A DNA stretch of 64,000 nucleotides from NCBI GenBank assembly GCA_022605425.2, contig JAKIMF020000001.1:1738501-1802500 (forward strand), read 5' to 3'. Shown here piece by piece: positions 34,200-46,120 of this stretch. The translations under genes and the position numbers were made by a program. The notes beneath the pieces are model-generated. The model had not been told where the DNA came from. It did no database searches and saw nothing but the letters and a program-made list of their open reading frames with translations. Each line of letters opens with the position of its first letter. The stretch's first letter is position 1. Source of the stretch: Hamiltosporidium tvaerminnensis (lineage: Eukaryota > Microsporidia > Dubosqiidae).

Positions 34200-35015
34200 T
34201 ATTACTAGTAAAATATTAAAAAAATATATATTTGCTGATATCTAAAAGCAACTCGCAAAATTCTATAAGACAAAAGTTTCTTAATTTTGCGTTCATTTTT
34301 CTTGCGATATCCGTATTTTATAACAAATAAAATACCTGCTTTAAAAATAATAATCATTAGTAGGTACCAGAAACAGAAGCTGAGTTTGAGGCCAAAAAAA
34401 ATATATGAGTTATAAATATATTGGTCATGTAATATTTATACATATTATATTTGTTCGAATAAAATTAATAATACATATTTTAGCACATTTTTCTATTTTG
34501 CATCAATTATACGCCCAAACTGAAATTTCCGTCAGTTTTAAAAAATTTTAAAAATCTGTTAAAAATAAAAATTAAGTAATGTGAAATTCATGCGTATATT
34601 ACGAACTAAAACGTTTCAAACTATAAAGTTTGAAAATAAATGAATATTTCTCCGGTATGATTAACAATCAAATGAATTCAGTTTATTCTTTGCTGTTTCT
34701 TACCTTCAGTTTTATTTTTAACATTATGATTTTTAGTTACTTTATTCTATTCTAAATGAAAATTTTAATTGCGCTCATGATTCGATGAATTTTATATTAT
34801 ATGTAAATTTAAAAAATGAAAGTGTACAAAATCTCTTATATGGTTAAATCACGGATCCTCGCAATCATTTTAAATATTACAAACATTGGCAAAATATTCA
34901 TTTTTATTTCGATCACAACTCAAACTTTATTTAAAAAATATCACATCTGTTAAAAATAGTGGCAAGTGTTATTTTTTGTTTTCATGACATTCAGAAAGTT
35001 CCAGGCTTAACAAAA
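34200..35015. other. Spacer without recognised genes
   Basis: AT-rich, no supported feature seen. Confidence 0.35.
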
Positions 35016-35410
35016 TAACTGCCACCCAAACACTATCGGTACCTGTGCAATACCTACATCACAAAGCATTTTATTTAATAGGTGTGTAGAACCTAATTTA
35101 TAGGCTGGCGATTTCTTAGAGTTTGTTAATGTCCGTTAATAGAGGGTGATCAAAGTTCGAAGTCACCTCTATGGCTTCTTTAATACTATGCAGCAGTCCC
35201 AGTTACTCTACATGGCTGAATGTAATATATATCTAGATAAGATAGATCTCAGCGACTTACATGGGTTCAAATAGATAAGCAATTTCATACCAACTGGTAT
35301 ATCGTCATCGTAGATTGCTTCTGAGTTTAAAGGGTTAATTTTTTATATCTCGCACGCGCCAAGTCTTCAACCCGAGTGAGAAAAAGATGTTTCCATGCTT
35401 TTATATCAAA
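35015..35410 (+). repeat. Dispersed repeat D, copy 3
   Basis: Includes ACTATCGGTACCTGTGCAAT, CCTACATCACAAAGC, AGATCTCAGCGACTTACATG, ACCAACTGGTATA and the terminal block TATATCTCGCACGCGCCAAG...TGTTTCCATGCTT. Best preserved together with the copy at 21.7 kb. Confidence 0.65.
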
Positions 35411-36290
35411 ATAACTATCAACTCCAACTTTGATCTTAAATCTGGTTAGATAAAAAACTATAAAATATATTTATTGAAAAATTTTTGTGATTTCTTAGAA
35501 CTCTCTTCCTCATACAAATACCATTAAATAACCAAAATTCATTATAGTGTTATTCGATTAAAAATCCAAACAACGATATTTGATACATTTATTTTATCTC
35601 TTAATCGTCTAGGAGAAAGTTTTTTATGTTGTTTTACTCCCTTCATCAATGGTAAAAGAAAAGCAATAAGAAAAAATACGTTTTATTTATTATTATCTGA
35701 TATTTTAATTGTTGATATTCCTGGCTTTTTTTTGTATAATTTTAAACTAATATTAAACTTTATAGTGAACTAGCTTACCCTTCTCGCGTTGCTACGGCTA
35801 TAAATGAAAGGAAATTCAGCGATAATAATATTAATACAACATATTAAGTTCATCAATGCGATTATTATTTTATTTATTTATTCAGGCTTTTGTAGGTTAA
35901 ATTTTTGTTTTTTTGTCTGGTTTATATACGAAAAAACGGAAGAAATATCTACGCAAGAAATAGCCATATACAGTTATACATGAGGAAGGCACACTTTAAC
36001 CAAATATACGCTAAAAACACGTAGCTTTTAATGATGTGCTTTTTTTGTCCTTGCAAAGGTGAGTGGGAAAAAACTGTAAACTTTAAACTTGCATATCTGT
36101 TAGAACCATAAAATATATGCAAATCGCAAATCTCCCTTTATATTTTAAATTAAAATTGTGGCTTTTATGACATTTTTCATACAGTATTTTGCTAAAAGTC
36201 TCGTGCTGTTACAATGTGGTAGCGTAATTACATTCAAGAGAAGAATGATAGATATCTAATTTGCATTATTAAAATTTCCGCTAGAATATC
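35411..36290. other. Spacer, possibly the outer part of a Helitron
   Basis: At 35770-35830 GTGAACTAGCTTACCCTTC and CTCGCGTTGCTACGGC resemble sequence often found at the ends of arthropod mobile elements. This is a weak impression, not a firm call. Confidence 0.25.
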
Positions 36291-36960
36291 TTTTAAACAT
36301 TGAATTATATAATTTCGTTGTTTAATTATTTACTCCGTCTTATTCAGCATGATATTGTCGAAATTATATGTTGTTGCTTCGCCTGATATTAACTTTATAG
36401 TTTTTAATTTCTGGAACTCACACGTTGCTGGTAGCGGTTAAAATAACAAGTGCTTTCATCTACCGATAATTTTTGTGACTTATAGTGATGATTAGGAAAA
36501 GAAAATTCGTCTTTTGTAAATGTAATCTTACAAATGCTTGCTGATGATTTGATACATTGTATAAATGCAATTTATTTCTATCCTCCAATTTTCAATATCG
36601 AGCAATCGTCTTCGAAACGTTTGGCATATCAATCGTTTTGTTGTTGAACACGTATTTGGTTTTCAAAGTCAATTTTTATTCATTTACTCAAAAAGGATAT
36701 ATATAATTATGCTTTTTAGTATATGAGTCGGTTTTGGAGAAAAGATCGCTAGAATAGTTTGACGAAAATCTTCATATGGTATACGTAGACACTCACTAAA
36801 AGACCTTACATTTCTTATCAGATCTTAAATTGTAGGGACATAGGCTTCTAGAATGCTTTGATCTTCATCTTACATTCGTAGCATAGATTACGTTTAGGTG
36901 TTCTAAAAACCTTACCGATTCCGGCAATTTTAGTAGAATTCCATATCAGTGTTTCTCTGG
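36290..36960 (-). mobile_element. Helitron/PIF1-type helicase remnant, copy 1
   Basis: Minus-oriented and stop-ridden. Near 36920 the translation IAGIGKVF sits where the Walker A (GPAGTGKT) of a PIF1/Helitron helicase is expected. Further along, near 36440, VILTATSNV corresponds to the AILT.TN.DV block. Nucleotide similarity to 60880-61440 supports a common origin. Confidence 0.55.
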
Positions 36961-36969
36961 TTATAGAAT

Positions 36970-38480
36970 TTAATTGAAATTTGTTGACAAAATGAGTCTT
37001 ACGACCATTATATAAAATCATTTATGTAGTTTTAAAAAATTAAAGAAAAGAGACAACAACCTCTTTGATTTTTTCTAAGATATTAATTCGCAACCTATAC
37101 ACCCTATATTAACAACTTTTAATCAAAATCTAACTTTAATACCCAACCCTTGAATTATCAAATTCTTATTAACTCCACTGAACTACTACGCAATATATTA
37201 AGACCATTTGAATTCACTCACTATCAATAAATCTTTCAATAAAATCCACAATAATCCTCTTCTAAATATACCTTTTTTATTGAAAGCATACCTCTTTTAT
37301 TGAAAAGCATACCTCAATTTTTAAAAATTGCCCTTATATAAATATTAACACCTTTAGTTTACCCTCGTTAAACACACACATGCACGGATATACACATACA
37401 GTCATTTTTATGTGAGAATCCAAAGAGAAAAGTATAGCGTACGACAATAATTTTCGCATCCATAACTCACTTTATCCATTATTTAGCAAAAAAAATAATA
37501 TTAAAATGAGCTATGCGTCACGACAGCAATTTAAAAAATTTATAGAAGCTTAAAAAATATTTTTTTAAATTCAAGAATTGGCAGGAAAACATATTAGGCA
37601 GATAAAAAACTTTTCAAACCATTTTGCTGCAACATAAAGCAACTCGACATTGTCTGTAAGCACTGGGCCAGTACAAAGGAATGAGATGAATTCAATACAG
37701 TTATAGACTCGATACAACGCTGGATTTTTTCAAAATGAAATGAGATCCTAATGTTCATTGTAACGAAATCGCGTTTTTACTTAAGATATTGTCATTTTTG
37801 AAAAAGCTTTTATCAAACAAAAATACAAAGAAGGCATCATTACCAAGTTTTGGGCTATTATTGCCATGCTTGATCTTCTTGGTTGGTATTCTTTCACCTT
37901 AAACTAAATAATGACCAGTTTTGTGTTCGAAAATGTTTCACAGAAGTATGAAAATAAATTAAAATCATTAAAGAGTTCGTTTTTTCTTGTAAATATTCAT
38001 CCTTGCTGTTAATTTTGCGTTGGAATTAATTTTACCTTATTTTATGTTATTTAAGTAAGTTATCATGAAAAATCACTATATACTTCTTACTATTATTTTC
38101 TATTTTTTGTTACATTTAAATTGGAAAAAATATGTTAATACAAAAAAGAACACCGAAATATTTAATTGATATTAATTTAAAACGAATGCGTCTTTTTACC
38201 AAAAAATTATTCTAAATTTTTTGCTCTGTTTATGCCATCTTTTTTTACGAATTTTCGGAAGTAAGAGACGATCTGAAACTACATAAATAGCTTTAAGGTA
38301 TATCTTTTGTGATGTTTTCGTGTTTCATTTTGATTAATATGCAATAAAACACCCTATAGTAACTAATAATAAAATAGTAAGTTATGGATACGACAGCAAT
38401 TAACTACATTAACCATTTCTGGAGATGATTACCATAAATGATTAAATTAAAAAAAAATAATATATATTATAACTCGCTTC
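36970..38480. other. Spacer with short tandem repeat
   Basis: At 37270-37315 a 20-21 bp unit (ACCTCTTTTATTGAAAAGCA) is repeated about 2.3 times. The C-rich stretch at 37080-37200 resembles 61900-62080 in style, perhaps Helitron flank. No gene recognised. Confidence 0.35.
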
Positions 38481-38483
38481 GAC

Positions 38484-40436
38484 ATGGATATGTTGTTTTA
38501 TTTTATTCTTTTATTTCAGATACATGATGGAACATTGAGTAGTCGAACACAAGCATGTGAATTTCATGATGATCGAATAATTTTTAAAGATGGTTACTAT
38601 GAATATGATACATCTAGAATAAATCCCAAGAAGAAACTTAGAGAATTGGATAGTATTGTTCATTTATTCGAAAAAGCATTCAAATTTAATGAAAATAACG
38701 TATTTGGAATAATTGTTGACGAAAAGATCAACTGGTATTCTGCAAATGTATTGTTTTGGAAGGTTAACGATATTTCATTGTTTCTATCTAAAAAAACAGA
38801 TTACGAAAGTAGAATCGTAGGAATATATTCAGAAAATAGATATGAGTGGCTATTGATAGAACAAGCCGTGTATAGATCGAATAAGATATTTTGCCCAATC
38901 TATACCAAGTTCAATAGAGAAGCTATTCATCATGTTTTGAATGAAACAGATATGAAAGTATGTTTTATTTCAAAATCCCAGGCAAAAAGATTTTATGATG
39001 ATATTCTTTCTTTATACGAGATAAAGCTTGAGCATGTAATATTTTTAGATAGGATAGATGATGATCTAGCAAAAAAAATTAGATTGAAAAATATAAAAAT
39101 CGATTATCTCGATGATATACAAAGGATTGAGCTGCCTATCAATATATCAAGGTGCTTCCCTACTTTGGAAGATATAGCTATGTATTGTTATACAAGTGGA
39201 ACTTCTGGTTTTCCAAAAGGAGTGAAACAAACACATAAGAATATTTTAAAAAACATAGAAAGCTACGTTTACGCAACAAACGATAATATGATTTATAAAT
39301 TTCATGAATATACCATTTATCTGTCTTATTTACCTCTAGCTCATGTTATGGAACATATGATTTGTTATTATTTAATGATTTCAAACTCAAAAATTGTTTT
39401 TATTGATTATGATTATTATGATTTACATACTGCTCTTCGAATTGTTCAACCAACTGTTTTTGTTGCAGTTCCGCGTGTTTTAGAAAAAATTTATAATCGA
39501 ATTAATCAGGAATTGAATAGTAAAAATGCAATCACTCGTCACATATTTAGAAAATGTTTAAATGTGAAAATAAATAACCAACAAAGAAAAATTTATAAGC
39601 ATTCAATATATGATTACTTTATTTTTAGAGAGATAAAAATGATTTTTGGTGGTAGAATTGAAAGTATTATGTGTGGATCAGCTCCACTTAGAAAAGATAT
39701 ATCAATGTTTTTACAGGCTATATTTAGTATACCTATAATTGAAGGGTATGGTCTAACCGAATCTACGGGTGTTTGTATTATGTCGCCAATAAATAATCCT
39801 AGGTTAGGAACAATTGGAGTTCCTCTTCCCGGAACAAAAATCAAACTTTTACCGACAGATGATCACGATGGATTTAAGAGTGGAGAACTTTCACTTAAAG
39901 CAGATTTTATATCAATAGGTTATTTTAAAAATGAGTCTTTAGATGCTGAACTCTTTTCCCCCGATTCCTGGTTTGCAACAGGGGATATCGCAACCGTTTA
40001 CGGTAGTTATTTTCAAATTATTGGAAGAGTGAAAGAAATGTTTAAGAATTCGCTGGGTGAATACATCACTCCCGAATTTATTGAAAAAAATTTAAAGATA
40101 CCGATAATTGATGATATTCTTATAACCGGTAAAAATACATATAGTTACATAATTGCTTTGGTCGTCTGCTTAAAACATGAAATAACTCCCGAATATATTT
40201 ATAATGAAATTCGAGAAAAAGGAGAAGAAATGAAAAAGAGAAATATCCTTTTCGAATTCCAAATACCTAAAAAGATTTATGTATTAAGAAACACATTTGA
40301 ATCATTTAGGGATTTTATTACACCAACAGTGAAGAAAAGAAGAATCATTATAGAAAAATATTTTGCACAACAGATTGATCGGATATATAATCAAGATATT
40401 TTGTATGATGGAGCAACGATTCCAGTAAACGTTTAA
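38484..40436 (+). CDS. Long-chain acyl-CoA synthetase, paralogue 2 (divergent, N-terminally extended)
   Basis: A 650-residue intact frame of the same family as the genes at 29171 and 51728. AMP-binding motif CYTSGTSGFPKGVKQTHKNI at about 233-252, YLPLAHVMEH near 281, GYGLTES near 421, ATGDIA near 498, signature GRVKEMFKNSLGEYI near 515 and TPTVKKRR near 616. It is the most diverged of the three: residues 1-13 (MDMLFYFILLFQI) form a hydrophobic start that could be a signal peptide or anchor and that the others lack. No CCC motif lies before the ATG, so either the start is further downstream or its promoter differs. Catalytic motifs look intact. A different location or substrate is a reasonable inference, not shown. 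Confidence 0.9.
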   Translation: MDMLFYFILLFQIHDGTLSSRTQACEFHDDRIIFKDGYYEYDTSRINPKKKLRELDSIVHLFEKAFKFNENNVFGIIVDEKINWYSANVLFWKVNDISLFLSKKTDYESRIVGIYSENRYEWLLIEQAVYRSNKIFCPIYTKFNREAIHHVLNETDMKVCFISKSQAKRFYDDILSLYEIKLEHVIFLDRIDDDLAKKIRLKNIKIDYLDDIQRIELPINISRCFPTLEDIAMYCYTSGTSGFPKGVKQTHKNILKNIESYVYATNDNMIYKFHEYTIYLSYLPLAHVMEHMICYYLMISNSKIVFIDYDYYDLHTALRIVQPTVFVAVPRVLEKIYNRINQELNSKNAITRHIFRKCLNVKINNQQRKIYKHSIYDYFIFREIKMIFGGRIESIMCGSAPLRKDISMFLQAIFSIPIIEGYGLTESTGVCIMSPINNPRLGTIGVPLPGTKIKLLPTDDHDGFKSGELSLKADFISIGYFKNESLDAELFSPDSWFATGDIATVYGSYFQIIGRVKEMFKNSLGEYITPEFIEKNLKIPIIDDILITGKNTYSYIIALVVCLKHEITPEYIYNEIREKGEEMKKRNILFEFQIPKKIYVLRNTFESFRDFITPTVKKRRIIIEKYFAQQIDRIYNQDILYDGATIPVNV

Positions 40437-40439
40437 ACA

Positions 40440-41735
40440 ACTTAACCTTTGATGGATTTTGCAATAAAGATTTTTTAATTTTTCTTCTTTTTATTTCTAT
40501 GATAACATATATAATCTTTATAAATTTTGAAAAATCTTAATATTTATACTAAAACCGATAAACAAATATGCAGTTTAACAATTGAATAATTTCCTTGATT
40601 TCAGATATATGATATATGATATATTCATCACAATTCGTATTTAATTCAAACTCGTTTACAGTGTATTTATAACTATATAATTTTTTTTTAGCTCCAAATA
40701 AAGTGTAAAAATATTTTGAGAGAAACTAGATGCTTCTTCAGACCGATGCAATAAATATATTTGAAAATTAAAGTCGAAACAAGAATTGTTTTTCGATTTC
40801 CTAATCAAAATATTAAGAACTGAAAACATAGCTGAAATGAATATATTAGTCAAGAATCAAAAGATAATACCTCATTAGAATATAAAATTAGTGTCAAAAT
40901 TTGTTTCCTTAATAAAAAATATTAATCACTAATAAAGTAAAATTTTGGTGTTGTAAGAATCACCTCTAACAGAAAAAAAGGGTCTAGAGTATATATTAGA
41001 TAGATTTTAACAGAGAAAAATAAAATTATAAAAAAATACTAAAGAAGAATTAGACAATGTCTGGCCATATAATACTTAGTATTTTTCTCAACCAATTAAC
41101 AATGAGAAAATAAAATAGCAATGTAATCAGGTATAATAGATAATATAAATGAAACCATATGCAAATATAGAAATATATTTGGCCTGAAATATAAAAAACC
41201 AATAATTTGTGAAGATAAAAAAATTTAGATGAATAAAACAGTGCGAAAAATTGCAGTGGAGAACAAAAGAGAATCATAAAATCTAAGCAATTAAAAATCA
41301 AAAAATCAAAAATGTGTTGATATATAAATTCAAATTCTATAACTTGAACAATTGACATGAGCAAATAATAAAAAAATAAATTAGCAAAATACAGATATTT
41401 TAAATGTGAAATAGTTGTTAAAGCATATGTAGTATTTTACATGAAATATCTTAAATATATTATAATTCCATCAAAATCATATTATAAAAAATTTTAATTT
41501 TAACACCATTTAGTGAAAAAGCAGATGTATGAATTTCAATTATACTTGTATATAATTGTTATAAAATATATTTCGAATGAATTTATTAAAAAAATATCAA
41601 ATTTTTCGAGTTATTCAGGTAGAATTTTTTATTTATTGCAGATTCTTTGCAGAAAATCAAGAAAAAATATTTTACAAATTCCAAACAAGCTTTTAATGGT
41701 ATAAAAAAATTAAAAATTGACTTTAAATTTAAACA
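40440..41735. other. Spacer without supported genes
   Basis: Contains a hydrophobic frame at 41050-41358 (minus) and a 63-codon frame at 41513-41704 (plus). Both look like chance products of AT-rich sequence. Confidence 0.35.
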
Positions 41736-43097
41736 TTAAGATTTTTCTTCCTTTCGTTTTAGCATTTCAAGTTGAAGATTAAACATATTTTTTTCTAACA
41801 AAAAAATTTCATGAATTCTGCCAGAGGTATTTTGATTCATCATAGATCCAACCATTTTTTCTAATATGGCGATTCTATTTAACAATAGTTCATTTTCGCT
41901 TTTCAAAATCATAGTTTCCCTTTGAAATTCTATTTTGGTATTATCTAAAGAACTATTCAAAGAATTTTTCTGTAAAGAATTTAGACCATTTTTATTAAAT
42001 TTTTGGTTCTTTGTTCCATATTGAAGCAGTTTCGATGTACTTTTCAAATCAATGTTTTCTTCATTTCTATTTTTTACTGATTTCTCTAAATCCATCTCAT
42101 CCTTACTTTCTTCATACATTTCTATTTTACATCTTTCACATATATTTCTGTGTTGAATAGTATTTTCTGTTACTGTAATCATTCTGTTTTGTTTATATTT
42201 TAACTCTACTTTACTTATTCTTGCTGCAAAATTTAATGTACTTAAAGATTCTTCTAAATTTTTATTGTTTGGTGATATCATACACAATGACAAAACGTTT
42301 GAAGTTCCATCTAATGAAGGTTGTAACAAACGTGTCAGTTTCGAATCTCTAAAATTTACATATGCAGATTTTGTTAAACTATTTACAACAGTGCCCAAAG
42401 CCAACAAACTTTTATTTATATATGAGCCCTCTTTTCTTCTTTCTAATGTTCCGGCAGCTTTTTCACTTCCGGCAAGATCAATAAGATTTAATTTAACTGA
42501 AACGTGTGGCAGATCTAAATGAATCTGAAATATTGTATGAGATCTGCTACTCCGTAAATTATATTCGGTGGCGGATACTCTACGTTTCTTTTCACTTAAA
42601 TCTAATATAGATATTATTTGTGAGGTACTTTCAACTTCTATTTTTGATAAATTAGCTATTTTTAATTCGTTTTCTACGTTATATAATTTAATTTCTTTAT
42701 TATTTTGTAAAAGGTCATAAACTTTTTCATTATATATTTCAATATACGAAGCTTTTAATTGTTTTGAGGTTGTTTTCTGTATTAAATATACTAAAGATAG
42801 TTTTATAAGCCCATTTTCAATTTCAGTTCCTAGCATTGTATGCGTCTTACCAGAACCAGTTTGTCCATAAGCAAACACAGTACAATTTATCCCGGAAAGA
42901 AATTCATCTAACAGCTCTATCAAACATTCATCAAAGATGTTTAAATTCGTATGCCGAAAAAACAGACCCTGGAAGCAATCAAAAGCCAATCTTTTATTAC
43001 AATCTATTTTTTGGTACAGAATGGTATTGTTAATTTCCCATACAGAATCATCGTAAGTATTTCTTATACGAATACAAACTTTAATTTTTTTTGGCAT
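41736..43097 (-). CDS. Kinesin motor protein (small, N-terminal motor)
   Basis: A 453-residue ATP-driven microtubule motor. The motor domain fills residues 4-300: P-loop GQTGSGKT at 78-85, switch I NLRSSRSH at 180-187, switch II LIDLAGSEKA at 205-214, and the microtubule-binding segment NFRDSKLTRLLQPSLDG at 248-264. The motor ends at TLNFAARISKVE (288-299), which recalls the chromokinesin Kid/kinesin-10 form LNFAARSKEV, though subfamily cannot be settled by eye. A C-x2-C pair (CERC) and an acidic linker follow, then a probable short coiled coil from about 395 to the end. The tail is very short compared with animal kinesins, in line with microsporidian gene shrinkage. It probably acts in mitosis (inference). 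Confidence 0.93.
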   Translation of the reverse strand: MPKKIKVCIRIRNTYDDSVWEINNTILYQKIDCNKRLAFDCFQGLFFRHTNLNIFDECLIELLDEFLSGINCTVFAYGQTGSGKTHTMLGTEIENGLIKLSLVYLIQKTTSKQLKASYIEIYNEKVYDLLQNNKEIKLYNVENELKIANLSKIEVESTSQIISILDLSEKKRRVSATEYNLRSSRSHTIFQIHLDLPHVSVKLNLIDLAGSEKAAGTLERRKEGSYINKSLLALGTVVNSLTKSAYVNFRDSKLTRLLQPSLDGTSNVLSLCMISPNNKNLEESLSTLNFAARISKVELKYKQNRMITVTENTIQHRNICERCKIEMYEESKDEMDLEKSVKNRNEENIDLKSTSKLLQYGTKNQKFNKNGLNSLQKNSLNSSLDNTKIEFQRETMILKSENELLLNRIAILEKMVGSMMNQNTSGRIHEIFLLEKNMFNLQLEMLKRKEEKS

Positions 43098-43099
43098 GT

Positions 43100-43823
43100 C
43101 AGAAAAGAAGCACTAAATGTTGTATATTCATACCAGAGACACGTTTCAGATTTTTTATAATTTTGATACAAACTATGTGATAAACATTTCAAATTTTAAT
43201 TTATAAAACTATGATTTAATTCATTCAAATTCTTTTTTCAAACTATTTAGTTTCAGCTCAAAAATAAATTTTTGTACTTTTTTAGTTATTTCTCGAATAT
43301 CTTACGATAATTTAAATATTAGTTCTATCTAAAAAGAATTTTTATGTCTTAGTTATATCGTGAAAATTCGTCTGGGTTTGGCTTTCAATTAAAACAAAAG
43401 ATAAAAAAAATTTTAAAAAAAACTTCAAATTTATATTCAAAAATATTTCGATGCAATTTTGCCTCGAAATAATTAACCTACAATATTAAGCTATCATTGA
43501 TTAAGATAAAAAATATGCAAATAAAAAGAATGTTATGATAAAAATATCTTATACAATTTACAATGTATTAAAAACAATTTTTAATTATTTTAGAAAATAT
43601 ATTTGTAAAAATTACCATTTTTTTTCTCCAAGTAAAGTAAATATGGCACTCTCTAATATTTAGAAGCTAGAAACCAAATCAATAAATCTAATTATTATCT
43701 TCAAAGTACACAGAAGAAACAGAACACGAATTTTAAAAAAAGGCAATTTCTAACTTGTTTAAAGTAAATTTGAAGTATTTTTTGTGGATATAAAATATGT
43801 GCTTTTAAAAAATTTACAAAAAA
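43100..43823. other. Spacer without recognised genes
   Basis: No feature recognised between the kinesin and the next minus-strand gene. Confidence 0.4.
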
Positions 43824-45177
43824 CTAAGAATCTGTATTTTTATAATTATGAATCCATTTTACATAATAAACTTCATATTTTGAATCAAAATAATCGATAT
43901 TAATTAGATCAATCAGACATGGACAAATATTACAAATATAACTAACCATCAATGCCTTATTAATATCTTGTATGTCAGTTGTATAAAGCAAACTCGTGAA
44001 TCGATCTATTCTATATTTTGCATGGTCTTTAAATCTGTCATCTAATATATCTCCAATATTTATAATTTCAAGATCAGAATTTTTTTTCATAAATCCATAT
44101 GAATTAAGAATTTCTAAATCCCTGAGAGGAAAATTAAACTTCGAAGAGGCTTGTTTTAGAATTAAATTTAATTTCTTCTTAAAAATAAAAAAATTCATAT
44201 CTTTAATTTCAAATGTACGACATATATCATTTCTTAAAAAACTCAACGTAAAACTGTTGTATTTATATTGATTTTTTTCAAAAGAATATTCCGCTACAAC
44301 TGTATCCGCCATTTTTAAAATTATACTTTCATTTAAAATATTAATATAAGAATCCACTGTACCGAAAATATCATCTTTTTTTAATGAAGATTTTTTTTGG
44401 AACAAATTTTTACCCTTTGATGATAAATATTGAACCAAATTTTTAAAAAGTTCATTTTCATTAAATTTTCCTTTATTTTTTTCTATTTTATTTTTAAATT
44501 TCTCTATAATTTCCAACAAAAGGTTATGAAAACAAAAAAGTGCTTTTAAATACTCATTTATATCCTTTTTATTTTCATTATAAATATTTTCACGATTAGA
44601 AACACAAAAAATATTTTTGTTAAAATTGCTTGCAAAAATATTGTAGATATTATCAGAAATAGTCAATATTTTATGTATGCATAATAAATATATACCAATA
44701 CCTTTCCATTTATTGTTAAAATTTAATGATTCATAATCTTGTAATCCTATTTTTATGTATTTAAGATTTTTTGTTATGGATTCTTCTATGAAAAATTCTA
44801 TATCAGTTTTCTTTTTTTGTAGTAAAGAGTGTATTTCTTTTAACTCTTCAATTTTCATAAAACTTGTTGCAAAGGGTAGGAACAGAATAAAATGTTTTGG
44901 GAATAATTTTTTTAAATGATCCTGGATGAATGAAGATATCTGCACTGAAACCTATCTGCTCGATAAACTCAAGCGAAATTGGTGTAAAAATCATTTTTTT
45001 GGATTTTACATGAGATGAAAAACAATCTAAATTTTCAGGTGTTTCATGGGAATTCGTATAAAGCAGAGAGAGTTGTAATTTAAGAAAATAATTCTTTAAA
45101 CGAAATGTAGTTTTTATGATAAGTGGATTATAAGTAGTGATTTGATTTATAAGTAATTGACAATAAAAAATGGAAGC
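43824..45177 (-). pseudogene. Unrecognised gene, apparently broken by a frameshift and a repeat insertion
   Basis: The main frame runs to the stop at 43824. Its first ATG is at 44858 (MKIEELKEIH), and the frame is open back to 44945. A second frame, open from 45177 to 44848 with an internal ATG at 44994 (MIFTPISLEFIEQIGF), overlaps it and reads like protein. The two would be joined by a single-base change in the A7 run (plus-strand T7 at 44907-44913). At 45177 the upper frame is cut exactly where dispersed repeat D begins. The protein is Lys/Ile/Asn-rich and probably mostly helical, with no domain I recognise. Either the gene is a pseudogene, or a shorter protein is made from the ATG at 44858, or the A7 run is an assembly error. 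Confidence 0.55.
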
Positions 45178-45545
45178 CTAGCCTCTCTCGCTTGGGTTAG
45201 AAGACTAAGCGCCTGCGAGATACAAAAAAAAAGATACATTGAAAATCCAGAAAGTTTAACTGGCAGGTTATACATGTTGGTATGTCATGCAAATTTTAAG
45301 TGGTCTCATATATGTCATTGAGATATATCTTATCCTAAAGTTTGTAGGTTAAGAAAGTGTAGAGTAAGTGGTGATGCTGCTAGTGCTGGGTCTGCTCAAA
45401 TTTATTTTACTTACGATCTCAAACCAGGTAACGAATATTAACGAATTGTGGGCAAGTTTCTCGCCTATTGAATAGGCGTCATATATCTTTATGACACAAA
45501 GCTTGGGGTGATGGTATCTAAGGAAACCCATTGAGTGTTAGAGGT
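45165..45545 (-). repeat. Dispersed repeat D, copy 4
   Basis: On the minus strand it carries CTATTCAATAGGCGAGAAAC, GATATATCTCAATGAC, GTATAACCTGCCAGTTAAAC, and the end block TGTATCTCGCAGGCGCTTAG...GGCTAGGCTTCCAT. It abuts the open frame of the broken gene at 43.8-45.2 kb in the same orientation. Confidence 0.65.
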
Positions 45546-46120
45546 AGATGTTCAATAATTTAAAATAAGCCAAAAATTGCGTAAATGAAACAGAAACAAT
45601 ATATCCCATGCTACTTCTTTAGTTTATATGAGTATTCTTAAATTAATATTAAGTGAACGAACACTCAAAACATGGAACACAAAGTCTCGTACAATATTAA
45701 AAATTCAAAACATAGTATAAATATATTTATATGAAAATAAAACGGCAAAAATTGATTTTTAAAAAGGTGTGCTGAACTTTGCAAAATTAACAAATCAATC
45801 ATAAATGATATTTAAAATTTAATTCAATATAAAATAATTTTAGATCAAAATTGTATTCGTTTTTTATACAATCGAAAAATCGAATGATAGGTTAATATAG
45901 GAATTATTTCTATTTTTTTATTGTTTATGTATAAGTACTGAATTTTATTTCAATAATGATATTTGAATTATAATCGGTTGCAGCGAAATAAAAAAATATA
46001 ATTAAGAAAATTTCGAGATAGACAATACTAATATGATCCTCTTACACTAGTAATTAGATTTTTAAAGGGAAACCGTAGGTTGGAAGAATAAATCAATAAA
46101 AACACCAAAAAGAGTTTCTA
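45546..46120. other. Spacer without recognised genes
   Basis: On the minus strand a short frame from the ATG near 45617 (MGYIVSVSFTQFLAYF) ends next to the repeat insertion. It might be the displaced start of the broken gene, but this is speculative. Otherwise nothing is seen. Confidence 0.25.

Noticed and set aside
35770-35840. Helitron terminus
   Set aside because: The sequence recalls arthropod element ends, but I could not place a TC start or CTRR end with hairpin, so no boundary is called.
41050-41364. 104-codon hydrophobic minus-strand frame
   Set aside because: Almost only Phe, Leu, Ile and Tyr, starts at TTG (first ATG at 41358), no CCC motif, no recognisable family; typical chance product of AT-rich DNA.
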